NCBI GenBank assembly: GCA_003451645.1
Contig: DMER01000222.1
Location: 1-7,492, forward strand
Reading direction: 5' to 3'
Origin: Alphaproteobacteria bacterium
GTDB lineage: Bacteria > Pseudomonadota > Alphaproteobacteria > Micropepsales > Micropepsaceae
DNA: 7,492 nt
Shown here: positions 1 through 5,995 of the stretch, piece after piece
Layout of the letters: each line of letters starts with the position of its first letter
How positions within the stretch are numbered: position 1 is the first letter of the stretch
Position numbers and translations under genes: made by a program
The notes under the pieces: model-generated
Database searches by the model: none
The model's input: only the letters and a program-made list of their open reading frames with translations
What the model was told of the DNA's origin: nothing

Positions 1-1257
1 GGTATGGCCCCAAGACTCTATGAGCGTGTTGCCGCGCTCTCCCGTGACTCCAACGGGACATGGCATCTCGGCCGTTCGAGCGAGGGCGAGCAGTACTGTG
101 TCGTTATGCGCAATTTCGGGGCGCACACCTTGCGAGACATCGCCCTTCGGGGAGAACTGAGTGTTGCAATAGCGGTTGATGCCGCGCGGGCGGCGGCGCG
201 CTTGCACTCGTTGGCGCTGCCAGACCATTTGCGCGGCCATCTCGCCGACTATCTGGCCATCCTAGATGGATTGATGCGAACCGAAACGGATGCCGCGGCA
301 GCACTGGACCTGAAGCCAGGCTCCTCCGAGCTTTTTGATCACCTCGCGCACACGTTCAGGCATCATGCGCCGGTCATCGAAGCCCGCCAGCGGATGGGCC
401 ATGTGCGCCACGGCCATGGCGATTTGCATTTGGGCAATATCTGCATCTTTGAGGGTGAGGTGACGTTGTTCGACGCCCTCGAATTTGATCCGGCATTGGC
501 AACGGCTGATGTTCTTTACGATATCGCCTTCTTGTTGATGGATCTGCGCGTCTTCAGATTACGCGAACACGCGAGCGCGGCGATGAATGCTTATTGGGAT
601 GAGGCCAGTGTCGCGCCGGAGGCCCTGGCCCTGCTGCCTGCCTTCATGGCTCTTCGCGCCGCAGTCCGGATGGCCGTCAGCGTTGCGAGTGGAAACCTGG
701 AAGATGCGGACCGCTACCGCGTCCTCGGCCTTGATCTGCTCGCGGTCAGGAAACCCATGTGTGTCGCGGTGGGCGGATTGTCAGGAACCGGAAAGTCTGT
801 TGCCGCGCAGGCCATCGCGCATAAGCTTCCTGGTGTCTGTGGCGCGCGTATCCTGAGGACAGATATCTTGCGTCCCGCGCAAGACTACGATGCCGCTGCC
901 AGACTTTCCGTCTACGAACAGATGTTCAGCCAGGCGCGCGCGTGTCTGAAGGCCGGATCAAGTGTCATCCTCGACGCAACATTTGCCTTGGCCGAAACGC
1001 AAGCCGCGCTCGCGGCGTCCGGCTTGCTGCTTGATGGGGCCTTTTGGTTGACTGCGCCGGCGGAAATCCGGCTGGCCCGCGTCGAAGCCCGCAAGGACGA
1101 TGCGTCAAAGGCCGATGAGCGGGTCGCAAGCGCTCAGAGAGCACCGAGCCTGGACCCGCAAGTTTGGACGCCAATTGAGGCAGGCGGTGACCGGGCGCAG
1201 ACTGTTGCCAGTATTCTCGGTGCGCTGACCAGAAAGCACGCATTGGTAGAGCTATAG
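1..1257 (+). CDS. Bifunctional APH-like / P-loop kinase-like protein, 5' end missing
   Basis: The visible reading frame encodes an N-terminal aminoglycoside-phosphotransferase-like domain joined to a C-terminal P-loop NTPase. Numbering from the Met at position 4, the first domain has the Brenner-type motif HGDLHLGN at 138-145 (catalytic-type Asp140, Asn145) and a metal-binding-type Asp157 in FDALEFD. The second has a Walker A loop GGLSGTGKS at 257-265 and a Walker B-like VILDATF around 321-327. Proteins of this architecture are usually about 500 residues. Here 417 residues are visible, the frame is open to the first base of the window, and the first visible residues (PRLYERVAALSRD) resemble an internal stretch of the family. 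The ATG at 4 is therefore probably an internal Met and the true start lies upstream. The substrate is unknown; the family is commonly annotated as an AAA ATPase or gluconate-kinase-like protein and need not confer drug resistance. It ends 99 nt before the Hpt gene and is probably unrelated to the signalling cluster. Confidence 0.85.
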   Translation, partial: GMAPRLYERVAALSRDSNGTWHLGRSSEGEQYCVVMRNFGAHTLRDIALRGELSVAIAVDAARAAARLHSLALPDHLRGHLADYLAILDGLMRTETDAAAALDLKPGSSELFDHLAHTFRHHAPVIEARQRMGHVRHGHGDLHLGNICIFEGEVTLFDALEFDPALATADVLYDIAFLLMDLRVFRLREHASAAMNAYWDEASVAPEALALLPAFMALRAAVRMAVSVASGNLEDADRYRVLGLDLLAVRKPMCVAVGGLSGTGKSVAAQAIAHKLPGVCGARILRTDILRPAQDYDAAARLSVYEQMFSQARACLKAGSSVILDATFALAETQAALAASGLLLDGAFWLTAPAEIRLARVEARKDDASKADERVASAQRAPSLDPQVWTPIEAGGDRAQTVASILGALTRKHALVEL

Positions 1258-1340
1258 ATAAAACGCAACCATTAACCTCTCCGTCACCACACTCATTGAT
1301 AGTATCTCTTAGTGTCCGCAACCAGATGGTGGCGAGGCCC

Positions 1341-1348
1341 AAGGGAGG
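1341..1348 (+). promoter_or_regulatory. Strong Shine-Dalgarno of the Hpt gene
   Basis: AAGGGAGG lies 8 nt before the ATG at 1357. It decides the start of the Hpt protein in favour of 1357 over the upstream in-frame ATG at 1312. Confidence 0.75.
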
Positions 1349-1356
1349 TTCAAGCT

Positions 1357-1863
1357 ATGGCGCAACCAATAGGACCCGATCAGCTGACTACGGACCGCGC
1401 CATCGATCCGCAAGATCGTGTCCAACTCAATCTGGCGGCGGAGATGCCCGGCTTGAGTGGCAAGCTTGCGCAGCTGCGTGACAAATACATTCTGGGCCTC
1501 ACGATGCGCTTGAAGGAATGCGACGCCGCCTTGGCGTCTTGCGAGCGTTTAGACGAAGACAACACGATGGCCACGCGCGCGTGCTTCGCAGCCTTTCACG
1601 ACATGAAAGGCCAGGGAGGCATGTTTGGGTTCGATGTCATTGGCGATATCGGTGCCCTCGTTTGCAAGCATCTGAGGCACCGCGAGGCGGTGAATTCAGA
1701 CGAAGTCCATGCTCTAAAGCAATGCATTGCGGCTGTTCGCAGAACCTTGGCTGATGATGGCGTCAATCAGTCGCCATCTTCCAACCGCATTACGCTTAAG
1801 GCTTTGGAAACATTGTTCTACCGCAGGGCGGGTTACATTCCTGACAATCGCACTCAGGTTTAG
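1357..1863 (+). CDS. Histidine phosphotransfer (Hpt) domain protein
   Basis: This encodes a 168-residue soluble protein with one Hpt domain, which relays phosphate between a histidine kinase and a response-regulator Asp. The signature is FHDMKGQGGMFGF, matching the Hpt pattern HxxKGxxxxxG, with His81 as the phosphoacceptor. The surrounding sequence (about 40-140) looks helical, as expected for a four-helix Hpt bundle. The N-terminal 30 residues are not recognised. I chose the ATG at 1357 because a strong Shine-Dalgarno, AAGGGAGG (1341-1348), lies 8 nt upstream. An in-frame ATG at 1312 would add 15 residues but has no such site. There is no kinase domain here, so the phosphodonor is elsewhere in the genome. 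The natural acceptor is the receiver domain of the PP2C protein encoded about 1.5 kb downstream. It could also take phosphate from a CheA encoded outside the window. The Hpt assignment is firm; the partner is inference. Confidence 0.85.
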   Translation: MAQPIGPDQLTTDRAIDPQDRVQLNLAAEMPGLSGKLAQLRDKYILGLTMRLKECDAALASCERLDEDNTMATRACFAAFHDMKGQGGMFGFDVIGDIGALVCKHLRHREAVNSDEVHALKQCIAAVRRTLADDGVNQSPSSNRITLKALETLFYRRAGYIPDNRTQV

Positions 1864-1946
1864 GGTGCCTTTAAGAGTGCCAGGGTAGTGTGACCTAACG
1901 ACGCGATCCGCTGGCGTCCCAACCGCTTTGAACTGGACCCTTGCTC

Positions 1947-2372
1947 ATGCCCTTGGTGCGCCTGCTTTACACGAGCAAAGTTGCTTTCGACGCACGCGAC
2001 CGCGCACCAATGGACGCGATCCTGCACACAGCACGCAGCTTCAATATGACCCATGACATCACAGGGCTGCTTGCGTGCCGGAACGGCGAATTCCTGCAGG
2101 CGATAGAAGGGCCGCGCAAAATCATTCTGTCCTTGTACCAATCAATTTTGCGAGATACTCGCCATAGTGATGTTCAGCTTTTGCACTTCAGCGAGGTCAG
2201 CGCGCGCTCCTTCTATCGCTGGTCCATGGGATTTATCCAAGAGAGCGATGTGCCAAAGAACATCAATCTCTATTTCGGCGGCGGCACCGAATTCACTTTT
2301 GATACCATGCGCTCCGATCACGCGATGTCGTTCCTGCTCTATTGCGCACAGCGCGACCTGATCGCGGCATAA
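1947..2372 (+). CDS. Short BLUF-domain blue-light sensor (FAD-binding)
   Basis: This is a 141-residue stand-alone BLUF protein, of the size of short BLUF photoreceptors such as Slr1694/PixD and BlrB. Counting from the ATG at 1947, the photocycle residues are all present: Tyr8 in LLYTS, Asn33 in FNMTHDITGLL, Gln51 in GEFLQAIEG, and Trp92 and Met94 in WSMGF. The Asn-Gln spacing of 18 matches known BLUF domains; one extra residue lies in the loop between Tyr8 and Asn33. Residues from about 97 to 141 form the C-terminal cap region, and no output domain is attached, so it must signal by protein contact. The start is not certain: a TTG at 1941 is two codons upstream, and no good Shine-Dalgarno precedes either codon. 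It sits 83 nt after the Hpt gene and 97 nt before the STAS gene, all on the same strand. The BLUF identity is firm; a role as light input to the partner switch is inference. Confidence 0.93.
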   Translation: MPLVRLLYTSKVAFDARDRAPMDAILHTARSFNMTHDITGLLACRNGEFLQAIEGPRKIILSLYQSILRDTRHSDVQLLHFSEVSARSFYRWSMGFIQESDVPKNINLYFGGGTEFTFDTMRSDHAMSFLLYCAQRDLIAA

Positions 2373-2401
2373 TTGCATCCCATCGTCTTTGTGCGCAAAA
2401 A

Positions 2402-2415
2402 TTGGTGGCCGCCAA
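2402..2415 (+). repeat. 14-bp near-palindrome upstream of the STAS gene
   Basis: TTGGTGGCCGCCAA is symmetric except for one T/G mismatch (positions 5 and 10 of the element). It sits in the 97-nt gap between the BLUF and STAS genes, 55 nt before the STAS ATG. It could be an operator for the STAS-kinase-phosphatase operon. As RNA it lacks a proper loop and, on the + strand, has no following U-run, so it does not look like a terminator for the BLUF gene. Function is not established. Confidence 0.3.
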
Positions 2416-2469
2416 CCACTTCTTCACGTCCGCGATGTACGGTTATCGCATTAAGACGGTGGAGCAGCC

Positions 2470-2769
2470 ATGCTAAGCAGCAATTACTCAGAAGACCGCG
2501 CGTGTGTCTATCTTGGCGGTGATCTCGTATTCTCCGACCACGGAAAATTTCGTGAGATTCTGACGCATACCGCCGGGAGCGGGTTGCCGCATTTGAAGCT
2601 CGATTTCTCTGGTCTGACGTTCATCGATTCCGCGGGACTTGGCATGTTGTTGCTCCTCAGGGATGAGGCGGCGAAACGCGGTCAGACCGTGACGCTCGCC
2701 AATGCGGGCAAGCAGGTCAAACGGATGTTTGAAATCTCACGCTTCAACTCCATTTTCAAGGTGGAGTAG
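2470..2769 (+). CDS. STAS-domain anti-anti-sigma-factor-type protein
   Basis: This is a 99-residue single STAS domain of the SpoIIAA/RsbV/HsbA type, a normal length for the family. The conserved core LDFSGLTFIDSAGLGMLLLL is followed by the usual helix and a final strand ending in FNSIFKVE. The phosphorylatable serine is Ser54 in the IDSAGLG loop. In partner switching, unphosphorylated STAS protein binds the GHKL kinase or another target; the kinase phosphorylates this serine and a PP2C phosphatase removes the phosphate. Both enzymes are encoded immediately downstream. The ATG at 2470 is preceded by GGTGGAG ending 5 nt upstream. The stop is 4 nt before the GTG of the kinase gene, which indicates translational coupling. 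Whether the ultimate target is a sigma factor, FlgM-like protein, cyclase or chemotaxis component cannot be told from this window. Confidence 0.92.
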   Translation: MLSSNYSEDRACVYLGGDLVFSDHGKFREILTHTAGSGLPHLKLDFSGLTFIDSAGLGMLLLLRDEAAKRGQTVTLANAGKQVKRMFEISRFNSIFKVE

Positions 2770-2773
2770 TCGC

Positions 2774-3415
2774 GTGGCAGGCCTTGTGAGCCATCTTCAC
2801 AACGCTGCCGGAGTATCCGAGGACGGTTCCCAAATGTGGGACCCGAAGCGTGATTGCTCGCTTCACGAGTTGTTTCGCCTGGCGCGCGGCATTTGGATAG
2901 AGCCGGGCTTGTCTCCTGAACCGAAATTGGGCTTCTGCCAGCGGCTTGCCTGTGACATAGCGCTGTCGATGAGCACACAAACCGCAGCACAGAGTCAGAC
3001 CGCGCAGCAGATCGCTGCTGCACTCGCGGTCCGATTGTCCCTCAGCGACGCGGACCAGGCCGCGGTCGCAACGTCGCTTCATGAGGCACTGCGCAATGCA
3101 GTGGTGCACGGCAGCCTGGCGCTGGGCAGCAAGTCCAGGGTCGATCTGGAAGGTTGTGCGGCCTTCGAGGATCTGGTCGCAAGGCGCACGCAAGACCCCT
3201 CCTTTGCCGCAAGGCCCATAACCATGGGACTGAAGAGCTTTGGGGCTGCTTTCGAGATTTTTGTGCTCGATGGTGGCGACGGCTACGACAGTGGGGCGTC
3301 GCAGGGCGGTGTGCATGTTGGTCATGGGCGGGGCCTGGAGATCATCCGGGCGCTGACGAGTGAGGTCGTTGTTGGTGACGGCGGCCGTCTCATTACAATG
3401 AGGTTCACGCCATGA
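2774..3415 (+). CDS. GHKL ATPase / anti-sigma-factor-type serine kinase
   Basis: This encodes a 213-residue protein with a HATPase_c (SpoIIAB/RsbW-like) domain. From the GTG start, the N-box is EALRNAVVHG with Glu104 and Asn108; the G1 box is LDGGDG with Asp166; and the G2 region is GHGRGLEII at 183-191. The first 70 residues or so are an extension of unknown function. The 58 residues between the N-box Asn and the G1 Asp are longer than in minimal SpoIIAB proteins. Its expected role is to phosphorylate Ser54 of the STAS protein encoded 4 nt upstream. GTG at 2774 is preferred because GGAG (2763-2766) lies 7 nt before it and it follows the STAS stop closely. An ATG at 2834 with GAGGA at 2819-2823 is a workable alternative that would shorten the protein by 20 residues. 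The 3' end overlaps the next gene by 4 nt (ATGA). Whether it also binds a sigma factor is unknown. Confidence 0.87.
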   Translation: MAGLVSHLHNAAGVSEDGSQMWDPKRDCSLHELFRLARGIWIEPGLSPEPKLGFCQRLACDIALSMSTQTAAQSQTAQQIAAALAVRLSLSDADQAAVATSLHEALRNAVVHGSLALGSKSRVDLEGCAAFEDLVARRTQDPSFAARPITMGLKSFGAAFEIFVLDGGDGYDSGASQGGVHVGHGRGLEIIRALTSEVVVGDGGRLITMRFTP

Positions 3416-4668
3416 ACCTTGCAGCGACCGCCGTGGTCAACGAGAACCGTACGCTCAAGGCGCGCCTCAATCCCGAGGTCTTGTCGTCATCGATCCTTAT
3501 TGTCGATGATCAGGAAATCAACCTCGACTTCATGTCCGCAATGTTGGCTGATGTAGGTTTCAGCAATATCCGCTTGGCGCGCGATGGCCTGTCCGCATTG
3601 GAACTGATCGAGGCGGATCCGCCGGATCTCTTGATCCTGGACGTCATGATGCCGATCATGAGCGGGATTGATCTTTGCAAGCACTTGCGCCGCGATCCGC
3701 GCCTCGCCGAATTGCCAGTTCTAGTGCAAACAGGACTGAGCACAGTCCATGACCGTATTGAGATTTTTGGAGCTGGCGCCACCGATTTGATCCTCAAGCC
3801 GATCAACGGTCTTGAGCTTATTTCACGGGTCAGTTTGCATGTTGAACGCAAACTGCTGATTGAGGGGCTCACCCGCTCGCGAGATCGTCTGGCGACGGAG
3901 CTTAGCGCCGCGAGGGACTTGCAGTTCGACCTGTTGCCCAGCGCGCAGGAGCAGAGTGCTCTGCTGCAGCGATTTGGCTTGGACTTGGCCTCAACCTTTT
4001 CACCATCCTCCGAACTTGGAGGTGACATGTGGGGTTTGCTGCAGCGGTCCGACGGCGGCATCGGCGTGTTCATTGCGGATTTCGCTGGGCACGGCGTCCA
4101 GGCGGCGATGAACACGTTCAGGCTTCACACCTTGCTGCAGGATGTGCGGCAACTCCCGGGGCGGCCAGGTGAACTGCTTACTGATTTGAACCGCCGTTTG
4201 CGCCATTTGCTGCCGGTTGGACAGTTTGCGACCATGACTTGCGCCGCGATTGATCCCCGACGTCAAACCCTATCTTGGGCATCTGCTGGATCACCGCCGC
4301 CGCTCCTTAAGCTCGATGGCGAGGACTGGAAAGACCTTGCGAGTGCTGGATTGCCTTTGGGCATTGACGACAGCACGGCCTATGAGACGCATGAGACCGC
4401 CTTTCCGGCGGGTGCGGCCTTGGTCCTCTACAGTGATGCGTTGTCCGAGACACCAACGTCCTCAGGAGAGCGGCTTGAAGACCAAGGCGTGCGGAACCTG
4501 TTGCGCGGTTCGGAGGGCGAAAGCAATTCTCAAGCAGCCTTGAGCACTGTCTTAGCCAAATTTCAAGCGATGCTGAGCGGTCCCCTGTGCGATGACCTCA
4601 CGACAATAATCATCCGGAATCAAATCCACCGTTTGGGCGAAGAGCGCCCGCGGGACGCTGCCGAGTGA
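3412..4668 (+). CDS. Response regulator fused to PP2C/SpoIIE serine phosphatase (RsbU/HsbR-like)
   Basis: This 418-residue protein has an N-terminal receiver domain (about 27-145) and a C-terminal PP2C-type phosphatase (about 185-410), linked by a helical segment (about 146-180). The receiver has the acidic pair Asp32-Asp33, the phosphoacceptor Asp77 in LILDVMMP, and Lys129 in LILKPI, so it should be phosphorylatable. The phosphatase has its metal-binding acids: Asp205 in GGDMW, Asp223 in ADFAGHG, Asp342 in YSDALSE, and Asp394-Asp395 in CDDLTTIII. No catalytic residue appears missing. In this family, receiver phosphorylation controls removal of phosphate from the STAS serine. The likely substrate is Ser54 of the STAS protein two genes upstream, and a candidate phosphodonor is the Hpt protein. 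Its ATG overlaps the kinase stop (ATGA, 3412-3415), with GAGG at 3400-3403 as Shine-Dalgarno. It resembles P. aeruginosa HsbR but lacks the fused kinase domain, which is the separate preceding gene here. Confidence 0.93.
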   Translation: MNLAATAVVNENRTLKARLNPEVLSSSILIVDDQEINLDFMSAMLADVGFSNIRLARDGLSALELIEADPPDLLILDVMMPIMSGIDLCKHLRRDPRLAELPVLVQTGLSTVHDRIEIFGAGATDLILKPINGLELISRVSLHVERKLLIEGLTRSRDRLATELSAARDLQFDLLPSAQEQSALLQRFGLDLASTFSPSSELGGDMWGLLQRSDGGIGVFIADFAGHGVQAAMNTFRLHTLLQDVRQLPGRPGELLTDLNRRLRHLLPVGQFATMTCAAIDPRRQTLSWASAGSPPPLLKLDGEDWKDLASAGLPLGIDDSTAYETHETAFPAGAALVLYSDALSETPTSSGERLEDQGVRNLLRGSEGESNSQAALSTVLAKFQAMLSGPLCDDLTTIIIRNQIHRLGEERPRDAAE

Positions 4669-4774
4669 CTCGATTGCATCAAGCAGGGCGCCGCCCGAAA
4701 AATTCAACGCGGGGCGGTATGGCTTGCTCATGATACAAACGGTCGAGTGATTCTCGCTCGCACAATCCTGAGTC
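4617..4774. promoter_or_regulatory. Cluster of four GANTC (CcrM-type) sites before the chemoreceptor gene
   Basis: GANTC occurs at 4617-4621, 4667-4671, 4749-4753 and 4770-4774. The first lies in the end of the phosphatase gene, the second overlaps its stop, and the other two are in the 151-nt gap (4669-4819). By my scan only about 13 GANTC sites exist in the whole window, so four within 158 nt is dense. In alphaproteobacteria CcrM methylates GANTC, and promoters carrying it can be coupled to the cell cycle through GcrA. No convincing -35/-10 pair was found; a TATAGA at 4783-4788 is the only -10-like element. The rest of the gap shows no recognisable terminator. Confidence 0.35.
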
Positions 4775-4777
4775 ACT
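4664..4777. repeat. Three copies of AGTGAYTC (two direct, one inverted)
   Basis: AGTGACTC is at 4664-4671, AGTGATTC at 4746-4753 (both + strand), and AGTGACTC on the minus strand at 4770-4777. The first lies in a perfect 11-bp palindrome, CGAGTGACTCG (4662-4672), which includes the phosphatase stop codon. The two direct copies share the longer CGAGTGAYTC. Each copy contains one GANTC site. They may be binding sites for a regulator of the chemoreceptor gene, or simply reflect the GANTC cluster. Confidence 0.4.
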
Positions 4778-4819
4778 GGCATTATAGATTAAGCTACAAA
4801 CACATGAAGTTTCAGGTCT

Positions 4820-5992
4820 ATGCTCCATTTTTTCAAAGCCAAGGCAAGGCCCGCGTCCACGTTTGAGCTGGATCACAGCGGTCGAGAGCCGGAGGCGTCT
4901 CACCGCGATGTGCCCTTTGAAGCGCCGTCGGATGAACTGCGTTTAGAGAATGAGCGGCTGCGGCTGGCCCTGAAAGATTGGATGGCACTGGCTGGATTGC
5001 AGCAACGGGTCCTGACGGATATGGGTACCGAGGTCGGCACCATGTCGGCCTATATCGAGGGCCACGCGATTGATTTGAGCAACCGTTTCCGCGACCTGGC
5101 GCACGCTGCAGTCGATCAGAGTGAGCGCGTGACAATGCTGACACGCGTGGCCACGGGATTGAGCGTCGATGGCGAGAACATTGCGATCAACGACATTGCA
5201 AAACTCTTGGGCGATTCACTCGATGATATCGTGTCCAAGATCGTGCAGCTGTCTCATTATTCCATGACCATGGTCTATGCGTTTGATGATCTGGCCAACA
5301 ATGTCAATGCCGCAGATGAGTGCGTCGAGCACATCGGCAAGATCAACAAACAAACCCGGCTGCTTGCGCTCAATGCAGCGATAGAGGCCGCCAGGGCAGG
5401 GGAGGCGGGGCGCGGCTTTCGTGTTGTGGCCGATGAGGTCAAAAGCTTGTCTGCAGAAACAGCGAGCCTCTCGCAGCGCATTAGCGCGGAGATGTCCAAA
5501 ATCTCAAGTGGCATTCTGGAGAGTAATGCCAAGCTGAAAACCGTCGCCAGCGTCGACATGAGCAGCAATATTGCGACCAAAGATCGCCTGACCTCTTTGA
5601 TCGAAGCATTGCAAGTGCGCGATGATGAGGTCGGCGGGATCGTCGCGGAAGCCGCAACCGCAGCGGCAGACATCTCCCGTGACATTGGCACAATGGTCAC
5701 GGGCATTCAGTTTCAAGACCGTGCGAAGCAGCGGCTGCAACACGTGGTCGACACATTGGCCTTCTTGCGCGAGGCTTTGACCGATTTGCGGGAACGCACG
5801 GCCGAACGGGCGCCCGACCTGAACGCAAGTGATGTCCCCAATCTCGATTCGCTGAAAGATCTGCTGAAGCGGTTCACTTTGTCAGAAGTGCGCGACCGCT
5901 TTGTTGCCTCCGTCATCGAAGGCAAGCCGATGGCGGATGAGCCGCGTGAGGCAAAGCAAGATGCCGATACAGGCAGTGTCGAACTCTTTTGA
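4820..5992 (+). CDS. Soluble methyl-accepting chemotaxis protein with a CheZ-like C-terminal motif
   Basis: This is a 390-residue chemoreceptor. Residues about 39-65 are a charged coiled-coil-like stretch, and no transmembrane segment or signal peptide is seen, so it should be cytoplasmic. The signalling hairpin tip is plain: [18 protein letters not shown], with Glu189 and Glu195, then [11 protein letters not shown]. This tip normally contacts CheA and CheW. No known sensor domain (PAS, GAF, globin) is recognised in the first 100 residues. Downstream, [15 protein letters not shown] (about 297-311) matches the CheZ pattern FQDxxxQ, with Asp300 and Gln304. The last six residues are GSVELF, the same as the CheD tail encoded nearby. 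The ATG at 4820 has only a weak AGG 3 nt upstream, so translation may be inefficient. The gene follows the phosphatase gene after 151 nt and converges on cheB with 3 nt between stops. The receptor identity is firm; the ligand is unknown. Confidence 0.9.
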   Translation: MLHFFKAKARPASTFELDHSGREPEASHRDVPFEAPSDELRLENERLRLALKDWMALAGLQQRVLTDMGTEVGTMSAYIEGHAIDLSNRFRDLAHAAVDQSERVTMLTRVATGLSVDGENIAINDIAKLLGDSLDDIVSKIVQLSHYSMTMVYAFDDLANNVNAADECVEHIGKINKQTRLLALNAAIEAARAGEAGRGFRVVADEVKSLSAETASLSQRISAEMSKISSGILESNAKLKTVASVDMSSNIATKDRLTSLIEALQVRDDEVGGIVAEAATAAADISRDIGTMVTGIQFQDRAKQRLQHVVDTLAFLREALTDLRERTAERAPDLNASDVPNLDSLKDLLKRFTLSEVRDRFVASVIEGKPMADEPREAKQDADTGSVELF

Positions 5993-5995
5993 CCC

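Noticed and set aside
138..477. The APH-like domain as an antibiotic-resistance gene
   Set aside because: The fusion with a P-loop kinase-like domain is a common housekeeping architecture of unknown substrate; nothing indicates resistance or mobility.
1272..1277. TTAACC as a CtrA half-site upstream of the Hpt gene
   Set aside because: The second TTAA at the required 7-nt spacing is missing, and a single half-site is too common to support.
2396..2415. Minus-strand hairpin plus T-run (TTGGCGGCCACCAA then TTTTT) as a terminator
   Set aside because: No minus-strand gene ends here, and the palindrome has no proper loop; the T-run may be chance.
2756..3325. A 189-codon minus-strand frame opposite the GHKL kinase gene
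   Set aside because: The plus strand encodes intact N, G1 and G2 boxes; the minus product is Arg/His/Cys-rich and resembles nothing known.
4686..4705. GGGC-GCC-GCCC hairpin followed by GAAAAATTC as a terminator for the phosphatase gene
   Set aside because: The stem is only 4 bp and is followed by A, not T, on the + strand; on the minus strand the T-run precedes the stem.
4804..4866. A 20-codon open frame (ATG at 4804) overlapping the receptor start
   Set aside because: It has no ribosome site and no evidence of coding beyond an open frame.
4552..4903. Overlapping minus-strand open frames across the phosphatase 3' end and the gap before the receptor gene
   Set aside because: They overlap real coding sequence, show no recognisable domain, and have no convincing ribosome site.
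5275..5743. Minus-strand open frames of 70-143 codons opposite the receptor gene
   Set aside because: They are the antisense of a strongly conserved receptor hairpin and have no family features of their own.
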